Shown here in pieces: positions 46,384 through 56,319 of a stretch of 64,000 nt of DNA (the first letter of the stretch is position 1; every line of letters starts with the position of its first letter). This DNA is from Stropharia rugosoannulata (Eukaryota > Basidiomycota > Agaricomycetes > Agaricales > Strophariaceae). The notes beneath the pieces were generated by a model, which made no database searches, had not been told where the DNA came from, and saw nothing but the letters and a program-made list of their open reading frames with translations. The translations under genes were made by a program, and so were the position numbers. The stretch is taken from assembly GCA_028532985.1 (NCBI GenBank), contig JANCIK010000002.1:1736001-1800000 (forward strand). The letters run 5' to 3'.

Positions 46384-47838
46384 TCATTCTAGCTCTTCTC
46401 CGCCCGCATCTTCCCAACCTTGCGCGTTTTTACCCTCAAACGCTGTGACATCACCCCCTGCGGCCCGCAACAATTCAAGTAGAACTGCTGGATCGACTTG
46501 CACGTCCTCATCTTCTTCATCTGATACTGTCAGGGTTGCATCGTCCATTTCGACGTTCTCTTCCCTTAATCCACCTATCGATAATTTTTCATCGTCGCTG
46601 TCTGCATACCCTCCTAGCATATCCAGGACATTTACAGACTTGGGCGATTCCTGACTTCCATCTTCGTCGTCGCTACCGTAATCTCCTAATAAACCAGTAA
46701 TGGTTGCTTTACCTGCCTTGGGATTCAATTTTCTTCTCTTCGCGGCATGTTTTTCCCTCTGTCCTATGATACCGCCGGCATCAAGAATCATGCCAGGGTA
46801 TTCATCCCACACCTCTATCGTTGGGAATTCCACAAATTCTGTATTGTATAGGGATTTTGCGAGTGGTTGATTGGGATCCAAGGAATATGACGCTGCTGTT
46901 ATCCGTCTATCTCGGCTTAACAGGGGGTCCAAACGCGCTGCCATTACACATTGAGGACTTGTGAACGCCTCTGGGTCATCGGGGTCGGGGTAGACCAGAT
47001 GCTTGACCCATTCAGGACAGGCAATGTCCTTTTTAGACGTGTTATGTATATGTACATGGGATCGAATAATGGTCAGAAGAGATGATTGAATATTATTCTT
47101 GTGCGTTATTATCGTAAATGGAGGTTCTCTCGGAGTAGACAAAGGTGCCAGAGGATCTTTTGGTTTGTAAAATTTCAGCTCAATGGTTAACAAGGCCGTT
47201 TGATTTCTAGCATAAAATGTCAGAAACACTGCTCCTTTGAAAAGTTTTTTTAAACAGGGAACATACCTGAAGTCCCAGGTCGATTGGTTTTGTTTGCGCC
47301 GCTCCATGCCCATAGACAACATTTCTATGTCTATGTCTTGAGCCAGCAACTGCGACCTCAATATATCTCGCTTCGTCTTCGCTGGCCATGCACTCGACCC
47401 GCCTCTACCCCTCCCACGCCCCCTTCCTCCTCCTCCTCCACGTCCTCGATCACCTCCCGACACCCCATGCATATACCCACCTTTCACGATCTCCTTGCCC
47501 CAGGTCTCCACCTTCCGGCCGATATCCTCCAAGAACGTGTAGTCGTCCATCATTTTCCCCCACGAATACTCGTTCATCGGCACATACTTTGCCTTGTGGC
47601 GCTCGCCGGTGCAACCCGTCGTGCGCTTGTGCGCGCCTGCACACGGCGCAGAGCAGGTCCGCGTAGCGCAGCCGGGGCAGGTATACTTTGCAAGTTGGAC
47701 GGCACATGTCGTGCACAGCGCAGCTTTAGAGGTGGACGCTTCGGGCTGGACAGGCGGTGGAGTGCGTAGGGCATGGTCTGGCCCAGAAGGCGTTGGTTTT
47801 GGCGGCAGAGATGGGTGGAGGGGCGCAGGTACGGACAT
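46384..47838 (-). CDS. BCD1: Box C/D snoRNP assembly protein BCD1 (HIT zinc finger)
   Basis: Needed for box C/D snoRNP assembly in the nucleus. The HIT-type zinc finger lies near residues 39-75: LCTTCAVQLAKYTCPGCATR, then TCSAPCAGAHKR and GCTG, with all paired Cys/His ligands. A YSWGKMMDDYTFLEDIGR segment, a Gly/Arg (RGRGRG) stretch, the BCD1 core (ERRKQNQSTWDF, then the conserved NQTALLTIELKFYKP) and acidic C-terminal runs follow. A 60-base segment at 47207-47266 has GT and AG ends and can be spliced without shifting frame; the spliced form is closer to the family, giving 464 residues rather than 484. Confidence 0.85.
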   Translation of the reverse strand: MSVPAPLHPSLPPKPTPSGPDHALRTPPPVQPEASTSKAALCTTCAVQLAKYTCPGCATRTCSAPCAGAHKRTTGCTGERHKAKYVPMNEYSWGKMMDDYTFLEDIGRKVETWGKEIVKGGYMHGVSGGDRGRGGGGGRGRGRGRGGSSAWPAKTKRDILRSQLLAQDIDIEMLSMGMERRKQNQSTWDFRYVPCLKKLFKGAVFLTFYARNQTALLTIELKFYKPKDPLAPLSTPREPPFTIITHKNNIQSSLLTIIRSHVHIHNTSKKDIACPEWVKHLVYPDPDDPEAFTSPQCVMAARLDPLLSRDRRITAASYSLDPNQPLAKSLYNTEFVEFPTIEVWDEYPGMILDAGGIIGQREKHAAKRRKLNPKAGKATITGLLGDYGSDDEDGSQESPKSVNVLDMLGGYADSDDEKLSIGGLREENVEMDDATLTVSDEEDEDVQVDPAVLLELLRAAGGDVTAFEGKNAQGWEDAGGEELE

Positions 47839-48252
47839 ATTATGTGGTAATCTGTTGCTCTCAAGAAAGCCTCGTGTACTGGGCGAGATTGTATCCTAGA
47901 AAGTAAGACAAAGAAGGGTGCTCCCGAGAGTCAATGAAGGCACAATTGAGTCTTGACGGTGCACAAATGGTCAGAGCCCTTCAGAGCCTTTGCAAAGCCT
48001 TTGCAAAGTGTAGTAATACTTTTTGTGGCTGACGTAAACAAATTAAAGCTTCCGCGTGCAACCTCGGGCTTGCGGACCGCAGATAGTACATACTCGCTAT
48101 AAAATCTACTGCGAGGAAAGATACCTGCTAACCAGTAGCAACGAAAACATGAATTTCAGAAAAGAAATGAAGAGCTATACAAGAACAGCAGTACACATAT
48201 AATCTAAATATGACAGAATCCTAACCCAACATCAGTATTACACCCAAGACAT
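47839..48252. other. Intergenic between BCD1 and DRE2
   Basis: No gene. A small tandem repeat GAGCCTTTGCAAA / GCCTTTGCAAA lies at about 47977-48008. Otherwise nothing supported. Confidence 0.4.
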
Positions 48253-49338
48253 CTACAGGTCGTCCATGCTCAAGTCGATCTCCACCTTCTCGCCTGGCTT
48301 GAATGCTGGGAGACCTAAAACCAAGTCAATTCAGTCACTTTCAGAGCATGCATACAACCAAGGAGGGATGTTTACCGAGATAAGGGCAGCTTGCACACCG
48401 GAAAGCATCTCCCAGGAAGCAGCTGCCGCAACTACTGGTGGCCTTGGGAGCAGCCTTAGCTGCCGCAATGAGGCGCTCTCTCTCTGGCTGGCTGACCACC
48501 ATCGTCTCTCCTTCCTGCGAGCCGTCCAGTAGAACTACGTTGCCAGTCCTGCGCTCTTCCTCCTCCAGCTCCGCCAGTCCGCACGAGCAGCCCTTGCATG
48601 CCTTCTTTCGCCTGGGAGCCCCCGCATTGAAAGGCTCGCAGGTGGGTACGGGGCGCTTTTTGTCTTCCGCTGTGAGCAGTGATTCGGCGTCGACGAGCGG
48701 CATAGCAGGTGCGGACGAAAGGGCCCACAGAGCTTGCTTTTTAGCTGGATCGGGCTTCCGCCTCAGCTTCATCAGTGGAGCGGATCCAGCTGGTCTGCTT
48801 TCGAAGGTAATAGAAGTACTTGACGCATACGCAGGTTTCTGCGCTATTATCGAGGTAGTGTCCGTTCGTGACGAGATCACGTTGAACCCTGCGAGTGTGA
48901 GCTCAGAAGAGAGCGTCCGCGCCGAAGGTGTCAGGTGGAGTAAATGGAGGGTACCAGACGGGGACAGGGCAGAGAGAAGTTGCTTCAGAAGAGACGAAAT
49001 CCGAGGCTCCAAGTTTGAGTAGTCCGATGAACTGAGAGCGACATGGATGGAAGAGTATCTCGATGGTTGCAAGACAGTAGCTATCATAACAGTACATCAG
49101 ATTTGATACAGGCTGCAATAGGCTCCTTGGGCTAACCTTCGTCCACAATACGGTCTAACAGTTGCTTCTCAACACTGCTGCGTGTTGGCTCGAGCTCTGA
49201 AACCAATGCCTGATATTTTCCATCCTCGGCCGTCGAAAGGGATCCAATGATTAGAGCAGCCCCTTTGAATGTGGATGTCTGAGATTGAAAGGAGTCGGAA
49301 GGAGTTTCGTTGGAGGAGTAGACAGCCGTGGGGGACAT
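48253..49338 (-). CDS. DRE2: Dre2/CIAPIN1 (anamorsin) Fe-S assembly protein
   Basis: An electron carrier in cytosolic iron-sulfur cluster assembly (with Tah18). The N-terminal exon (MSPTAVYSSNETPSDS) leads to a methyltransferase-like fold with LSPSGTLHLLHLTPSA. After a linker come the two iron-sulfur motifs: RRKKACKGCSCGLAELEEEE (motif A, Cys-x2-Cys-x-Cys) and SSCGSCFLGDAFRCASCPYLG (motif B, paired Cys-x2-Cys), then PAFKPGEKVEIDL. All eight Cys of the clusters are present. Three exons; the last is reached by a 60-base intron and ends SMDDL before TAG. About 325 residues, near the family length. Confidence 0.93.
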
Positions 49339-49721
49339 GGTGGGTGAGGAAAAAGGATGATGGAGATGGCGTGAGTAGTTAGTACTTATGGAGTCCTTTG
49401 AGCTACTATGTAAGATTCCTTCTCAGATTGCAGAGAAAATCTTGATCAGCAGCCACCGGCAATTGGCTGCAGCGCTGATGATGTCAGCATTTCTATTTAA
49501 TATGACTCAAATTTCAAATGCCTTTCACAACCGGTAAGTTTCGGCCGTAGAGATTAGGTATCGGCGAGTAGGCGATACAACACATGTAACTACAAACTTT
49601 ACACATAGCTTATACAGAAGATCGAAAGAGAAAAAGGAAATAAAAGTCAAAGAGGTATTACAAAGCGAAAACCATCCAAAGAGACCAATCGTCATCTTAA
49701 ATAATGGAGTCTATCCATAGT
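49339..49721. other. Intergenic between DRE2 and the second forkhead gene
   Basis: No gene supported. The pairing of genes on the minus strand makes this the DRE2 upstream region and the forkhead 3' end. An A/T-rich block at 49620-49700 probably contains the forkhead poly(A) site. Confidence 0.4.
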
Positions 49722-51142
49722 CTATTGCTGCTGTGACTGCGAAGGTTGCTGTTGTTGTTGCTGCTGCGGTTGTTGTTGTTGTTGCTGCTGCTGCTGCTGC
49801 TGCAGCTCTGCCGTGCCTGGAGGAGGAGGAGGTTGCAAATGAGGCGGGACCATATGCATCATTTCGGGATTCATGTGCGGAGGAGGCATCAAAGCACTTC
49901 GGACCCGAATGAGCATCATCCTGTACCATTCTGGATCGACACCAGCTTTCTCCTGCTCAGCTGTGATCTGCTGCAAGTGGCCGATTTCCTTCAGCCAAGC
50001 AACGCGCCAATTCACATTACCCGACTCGTCCAACTCCAGCCCTTCATCGATTGGCACTGGAGGTACCGGCCCTGGGATTGGCGGGGGATACCTCATACCA
50101 GGGATCATTGGAAAGTTAGGATCAAATGTCATCGGGCTGTATCTATAGGTAGGTAAGGGGTAAGGCGCCATTGTCCTTGAGAGAAATTACAAAACTTACG
50201 GATAAGGAGGGTACGGAACGGGCGGTTGGGGAGGTTGTTGCCGGCTCGCGTTAGCTTCATCGTTGTGCATTGGGGGCGATGCAACAAATTGAGCATGTTC
50301 ATCGTAACCGCCTTCGGGCGGGTGGTAATCCGCATCGGGCTCCTCCGATGGACGAGTCTTCGACCCTTTTGTTTTCTTCTTACGGATACGGTGCACGCCG
50401 GTACGAGGATCTACATTCTCGTTGACGGTCCAGTAGGAACCTTTACCTCGATCAGTAAGAGGGCGTGGAACCTTTTCGAAGCACGGGTTGAGGGAAAGAT
50501 TGTGTCGAACTGAGTTCTGCAGCCGCAAGGGAAAAAATCAGTGCCCTGTTTGGATGAAAGGATTTGAAATAATAAACTCCTAACAACAAACAGAACCAGT
50601 CAAATATCAACACCGCGTCCGCGAAGACGCGTTTATGTCCAAACCATCAACTCATTTAACATGATATATACAGCACAAAAAATGTTTTTAACGTGGTGAT
50701 GACCGCTTACCTTCCAACCATTCGGGGCAGTCCTGAAATAAGGAAACTGAAAAGGCGGTAATTTAATCCTTACTGACTAGGTGTCCTCATTCAGTAATCA
50801 CTCACTCGAGACTCAATCGCGTAATAAATATCCTCAAGCAATAATTTCTGATTCGGCGAGCCTTTGATCGCGTAGCTAGACATGATGAGCACCATGAGTA
50901 TCGCGGCTTCGGCCTTTCTCCCAGCGGGACGATTGGCGAGAGTCAACAGATCAAAACACATACCGAATGAGAGTGGAATATGGGTAAAAAGGCTTGCTCC
51001 CTGGTGGCCCATCCCGCAGTGAATCAAGGTTAATAGGGAGCCCACCAGTAAGGTCGCTTTCCTGTGGATAGTAGTTGCCCGACATATCTTGGTTGGGGTC
51101 AGGCATCATAGCCTGCATGCCCTGCGGAGGTTGTTGGGCCAT
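49722..51142 (-). CDS. Forkhead transcription factor with C-terminal polyglutamine
   Basis: A second winged-helix DNA-binding protein, without an FHA domain. The forkhead spans [62 protein letters not shown] (helix 3 intact) and [17 protein letters not shown], with KKKTKG following as a nuclear signal. The exon carrying helix 3 is reached by an unusually long intron (50517-50710, 194 nt). Past the domain, the protein is Pro-rich and ends in an interrupted polyQ stretch encoded by CAG/CAA repeats. I start at [16 protein letters not shown]; an upstream exon beginning MAHPQNTAVHP (about 51330) may belong but I could not find an in-phase donor. Confidence 0.85.
49729..49805 (-). repeat. CAG/CAA trinucleotide repeat coding polyglutamine
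   Basis: Runs of CAG and CAA codons, read on the minus strand, give about 11 Gln, a Pro and 7 Gln, then short Gln groups. CAG and CAA are mixed, which tends to stabilise such tracts. Confidence 0.85.
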
Positions 51143-51838
51143 GACGTTGTTTAGGAGTGCAGTTGCAGCTGTTTGTCGCGAGTTTGGCGGGGGGAAGATG
51201 GTGGTTGAAGACAAGCAAACAAGCCACGAATCAACAAGCTTATGTCATAGACGTGGGAACAAAATGGATCCACGCACGGACCCTCAGAGAGCCAGCAGTT
51301 GGGTGGACTGCAGTATTCTGTGGATGCGCCATCGGCAATGACGACGAGTGACTGAAATGGGGACGGAGGAGGAGGAGTGTTTACGGTGTGTCTGCAGCCA
51401 CCAGGTTCAACACACCCCGACAGCGTCCAAATTGTGGATGACACGTTAAAACACAATACAAAGCAAGTCCACACACTGCACACACACAAACAAAAACCCT
51501 TCTTCTACGTAAGCACCCCTCCGTTATACATAATTGCCATGCATGCGGATAGCAATCTGCGACCAGAGCGTCAGGTTCACTAAGCACGTTGATCAACCAG
51601 AGGCACAAACGTATCGTGTCAGCACATACACTATAGACATGCAAAAGTTGACCATTTAATATTTATTTATAACGATTTCCCAGAACCATGTGCAGACCCT
51701 GGAGCATACAAAAGTTTACCAATTATCACGACTTCCACGATGCATCCAACCAGTAAACATAATCAAATGACCATTGCTCGTCCATTAGACGCTGCTCTTT
51801 TTGTAAGCGAAGGTTCGTATGTAAAGAACTGCACCATC
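51143..51838. other. Intergenic, STRIP 3' side to forkhead 5' side
   Basis: No gene supported; short frames on both strands look random. It includes the candidate upstream exon of the forkhead gene near 51330 and a TG/CA-rich stretch (51470-51500). Confidence 0.4.
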
Positions 51839-54800
51839 TTACCCGTATGCATATTCGACTTCATCAACGCTCGCCCCTGCCGGAAACTCGCCGGAGGGAG
51901 GTTCTCGTCCAAGATGTGTTGGTTCGATGTCGTCCTCGTCGTCAAGAGCGCTTCCTTCGTCAAGAGCGAACGGCAGTACGGGACGCAGACCCTGTCCGCT
52001 TCCACGACGGCCTCCCGCAGGGGACTTGGGTAAAGCAGCCATCGTCTTCGGACTCATGTGCTGCAAAGTAATCAACGTCAGTGGCGAAACTATAATTGGG
52101 TATGCATGACAGAAACGTCCGCTGACCTCCCAATTATTCACGTTCTCGTCTACTACTTCATCCCGGCCGGAATCAAGACGGCCTTCATCTCCCAGGTCTT
52201 CAATAGTGACAACACTCTCACTGTCGCTAATTCCTTCCGTCATTTCCGACACAAAATTGGGCAGTCGGTGCCAGGCGGAGGTGCCCCCGCTAAACATCGA
52301 GCTGTCTGCCGAATTCTGGTCGTCTGACCAGCCCAGGTCCGACAAGTATTCTTCATACTCTTCTTCAAATGCAATATCCTCTGGTATAAATGGAAGGAAT
52401 AACGACTGATCCGGGGCGCGTGAGCGGACGGGCGGGAAGACATCCGAGTCTACGATATTCGGGGTGCCGATCGGGCGGATTAGGCTTGATAGAGCTGGGT
52501 CTGCGTGTAAACCCTCCATCTGGGACATGCTTCCAGAGCGCCTGTGCACTGGGCTCTGCTGGTTCATATTAGCTGTTGTCCCATACCGCTTCGTATTGTC
52601 TTCGCGAATACGATCAGATCCTGTAGGCAGAAAATCGACAAAGTAGCTCACAAAATTTGACAAGATGGCGCAGTGCCTGCTCTTGAGCCTGATACTGCGA
52701 ATAAGTACGTACTAGTTAAACATGCATTTTATCTACCTACCTGTGCCTCGCCAGCGTCGTCTGGTTCTATGCCAGCCAGCCATTCATCCCTTAGATCAGG
52801 TCTGCAGTTCAGGTAGATTGCTGTAATAACTTTCATATTCGCTAATAAAAATGTCAACACAAAAATAGTAAGATCAAAGCAATGCGCTATACATTGCCTC
52901 CATTTACGTCCACAAAAAGGTACTTGACTTTTGATCAATTTCAGTACATGCAGTTGCAGCATGGGGTGATTTACTCTCAAGACTCGCTTCAGGACAGCCT
53001 TGGTGATGATCAATATAGCTATGATGTTTTCACTATACAACCTCAGTGCTCACCGAACTTTTGTATTGGACCAACATCCATATCCGGTGCGAGCGGCCCT
53101 TCGACAACTTCTGCATAATTTTCGCGAAATTGATCGTCGAAAAAAAATTTCTCCATGAGTACTCGGTAATTAAGTCGATTTCTTCCTCTCGTGTTTCGCC
53201 ACTCGGAAGAGTTGTAAATTTCTTGATGTTTTGTTTGGGGAGTTTGATCATATCATCCTCGGGCCGTATATGTTGAGGATTCTTCGACAGATTCGTAAGA
53301 CAATATCGGAAGAAACTCATTTACTTTGTTAGTTGATTTTATACGAGAGTTTGTAGAAACTCAACTTGTTCTCAGGAGAGTCTACTTTAGAAACAACTGA
53401 GTTGGTAACTTCTTGTAGACCAAACATCTTCAGGATTAACAAGAGGCAGTTGGTATCCAAAAGGTGTTGTCCCAGATGGTGGAATTTCATTATGTCTACG
53501 CTATATAATCAATAAAAGTCGTTTTATAATATGATAAGACAAGACGTACGAGAGACTTTGAACCACTTCAGCACTAATAACAAAATAGCGGAAACGGCCT
53601 TGGATGTAACTTCGCGATGTCGCGTAACATCAATGTCGTCCAGGGTTGGCGGGACAGTAGGGGGCTGTTCTTGCGCTAGAAAGAAGACAAATCAAACTTT
53701 AACTTCTTCGTATAAGATGATACACAATGAGACGTACGTGACATTCCTGTGGGTGGAAAGACAGAAGATGTAGACGACTGGGGCACTTGAAGATTGGCAT
53801 TAGAGCTAGCAGAAACAGTGGCCAGGAGCAGTTTGAGAAGAATAAGAACCCAGCCTGACAGGACGGGTAAAATAGCGCACTGGGGGAAAAGATTAGCATT
53901 GCTGTATCAAATTTATGAGAATTCTGACTGACATAAATTTGTTCGACTCGTTTCAATCGCATAAGATCTTCTTTCCTCTCTTTTGCTTTGCGTATTTCGC
54001 CACTAGTCGGCGCATTTTCCATGGCTTCCTTCGCTTCATCTATCATTTTATCCAACAGCGCAAGATCAGGTAACGGTTCTCCCGACTCTACTTCCTATTC
54101 ATCAGAGGTCATTAATAGAGACCAGGGGCCGCAATGCAATATAGCTTACACCTGGGTCAAACGTTGACGATTTGAACCCTTCTTCCGTACCCGGCATCTT
54201 CTCAAGCCCGCTTTCTGCAGTCATACAGTCTTCCCGCGTGCGCCACATCTGTGCCAAAGCCAGACTGATGTACATATGTTTGTTGTAGAGCTTGTCCGCT
54301 TCGTCTATCGCAAATGGGACTAGACGCGCATCACGCCCCTGGCCGAACTGGTTCTTCGAAAATGGGAACAGAAATGGGCGCGTTGGGTCTGTCTGGTACT
54401 GTTGCTTTTTCGGCTTGGGAGACGGCGGTGGAGATGGGGCGGGAGTTGCGGGTTGCGGGTTGTGCCTAAATGAGGGCTGCGGCGGGGGAGGGGGGACGAA
54501 CTGCGACGGCATTCCGCCTTGCCCATGAACGCTATCAGTGTCATCGTGGTGATAATGATGCCGCACGGGTATCGGCGCATATGCCTTGGCGAGGCGACGT
54601 GTGAGGGCAGATGGGTTGATGGAGTGGGTAATTGGCGCATTAGCTAGCGCCGGGGGCGCCTGCTCGGGCGGAGTGAAGGTGGGATACTTAACAGAGGTTT
54701 CAGAGTGGAAGGTATCTATGTCAATGGGGGAAGATTTGATCTTGCCTGTTGGATTTAGTGAGGAATAGCAAAGGAGTTAAGTAGGCGAAGTTACTCGTCT

Positions 54801-55962
54801 CTGAAGCTGGTGGAAGACCGGCAAGTTCCCGCGCGAGCTTCTTTACTCGAGCATGATCACGAACACCGCCCCAGCAGGTTAAAAGTGTTTTCCAGAGGAC
54901 AAGGAGCAGCTGTCGATAAACGTTTGCTATGAGCATATAGATACGAAAATAGAACCTGACAAACTTTCTTAATCGGATAGCCCTTTGCGGTCTTATCTCG
55001 CAAATTAGAGACTACATTGAAGAGGTATACAGGAAGCGGTGGATCCAAGCTCACTGCGACGCGTTATCAGTTCGATATGTACAGTGAGGAAGAGGACTAC
55101 TCACTCAGCTCGTCCGCGAAATCGTCATGACCTTTGAATACCTCGATTAAGTGATATAGCATGCCAAGGTATACAGAAACTTCTGTCAGGACTTCTTCCA
55201 CGAGATCGGACTTGTCCTGAGAGGTTATATGGAGATGAGCAGCTTGTTGGTCTGTTATATTGCTGTACCATTGTTTCAGACAGTAGATACTGTCTATTAG
55301 AGTAAACGCACCATAGCAAGTCATGTTTTCGGCCAGCAATCTTCAAGGCTTCGACTATGCCGCTGACGCCATTAGCGGATCGAACAACTTTGCAGTTTTC
55401 AAATATCCAGTGCAATTGGTGCTCGGGAGACACGGTTTCCGCAAATGTTCCTGACTGCGGTTTAGCAGAGCGCTTAATGAAATTTAGGGCGCATTACCCT
55501 GTAATACGTAGAAAAGTCGCCGTGCATTTGTAAAGCGGATCTCAGTGTCGCGATGCTCGAGACTTTCAAGTAGGTAATCGACATGAGCCTTTCGCTTAGC
55601 AAAAGAAGCTTTGGTCCATTCTCCTAGCGACATGATATTAGGATAGAGAAAACTAGCTTTGGCAGGCAGGACATGCCATCTTGGAAGGAGCCCTCCCAGG
55701 CCTTCATGTTCTCTGCGACCTGGGGCATCTCAATGTAGGAGTAGAACTCCTCAATCTCGTTCATGACCGTGTCCTCATCGTCATATTTGAAATCAAAGAG
55801 GGATTGCTACATAGTGATGCGTGTCGAGCAGGGTGGCCAGAAGGAGCGATGGGCACTGACCTTGGGTTTTTGGGCCGTGCCCACCATCGCCTTCAGCTGG
55901 CCAAGGGTGATGGAGTCGGCGGGGGCCTGGTTCGCATTGTTGTCTGGCAAAAGTGCGCTCAT
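51839..55962 (-). CDS. STRIPAK subunit STRIP/Far11-like (N1221 and DUF3402 domains)
   Basis: A scaffold of the STRIPAK phosphatase-kinase complex (Far11 in yeast, STRIP1/2 in animals), which in fungi controls hyphal fusion, sexual development and growth. Conserved blocks appear in order: EFYSYIEMPQVAENMKAWEG and TKASFAKRKAHVDYLLESLE, RRLFYVLQGTFAE, FLFNVVSNLRDKTAKGYPIKKLLLVLWKTLLTCWGG, PTLDDIDVTRHREVTSKAVSAI, then EYSWRNFFSTINFAKIMQKL, KRVLRVNHPMLQLHVLKLIK and FCGRKWRQ, which are the DUF3402 landmarks. A Pro-rich insert (VPPPPPQPSFRHNPQPAT) and a long acidic Ser tail are fungal additions. Many introns, one with a GC donor (55624-55676). Start MSALLPDNNANQAPAD, 357 bases from the divergent cyclin start. 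Confidence 0.88.
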
Positions 55963-56319
55963 GTGTGGTGGGAGTCAGGAGGGACAATGGATGAATGAAT
56001 GAGCCACGGGCCGCTGAATTACGTAATAGGGGTATATAAGAGAGAGGGTGTTTATTTTCCGGCATCTCCCAAGCAGCAGGCGATCGACCCCCCATCGTCA
56101 GAACTCGTCTCTCCCCTTCTCTGGCGACGGGCGTCTCATCTCCTCCGTTCAAAAAGGCACGCCTTCGCTGTGCGTCTGCCATCTCACGACAGCTCTTACG
56201 ACCAAACCCCACCGCTCTCTTTCCGCTCCCCGCCCAGTCGACAAGGAGCACCCGAAGACAACAGCTGCGCTGCCGTTCACCAGAACAGTAGCCCCGCTCG
56301 AGTCGCCCCCCTTTTGCAG
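55963..56319 (+). promoter_or_regulatory. Divergent promoter with TATA box for the cyclin gene
   Basis: A TATATAAG at 56033-56040 lies just inside a possible longer frame that begins at 55999. Transcription from this TATA would start near 56060-56080, so the longer frame is excluded and the first ATG is at 56320. Confidence 0.55.

Noticed and set aside
55999..56319. Longer N-terminus for the cyclin gene
   Set aside because: A TATA box at 56033-56040 lies within it, so transcription should begin later, and the extra residues are not conserved-looking.
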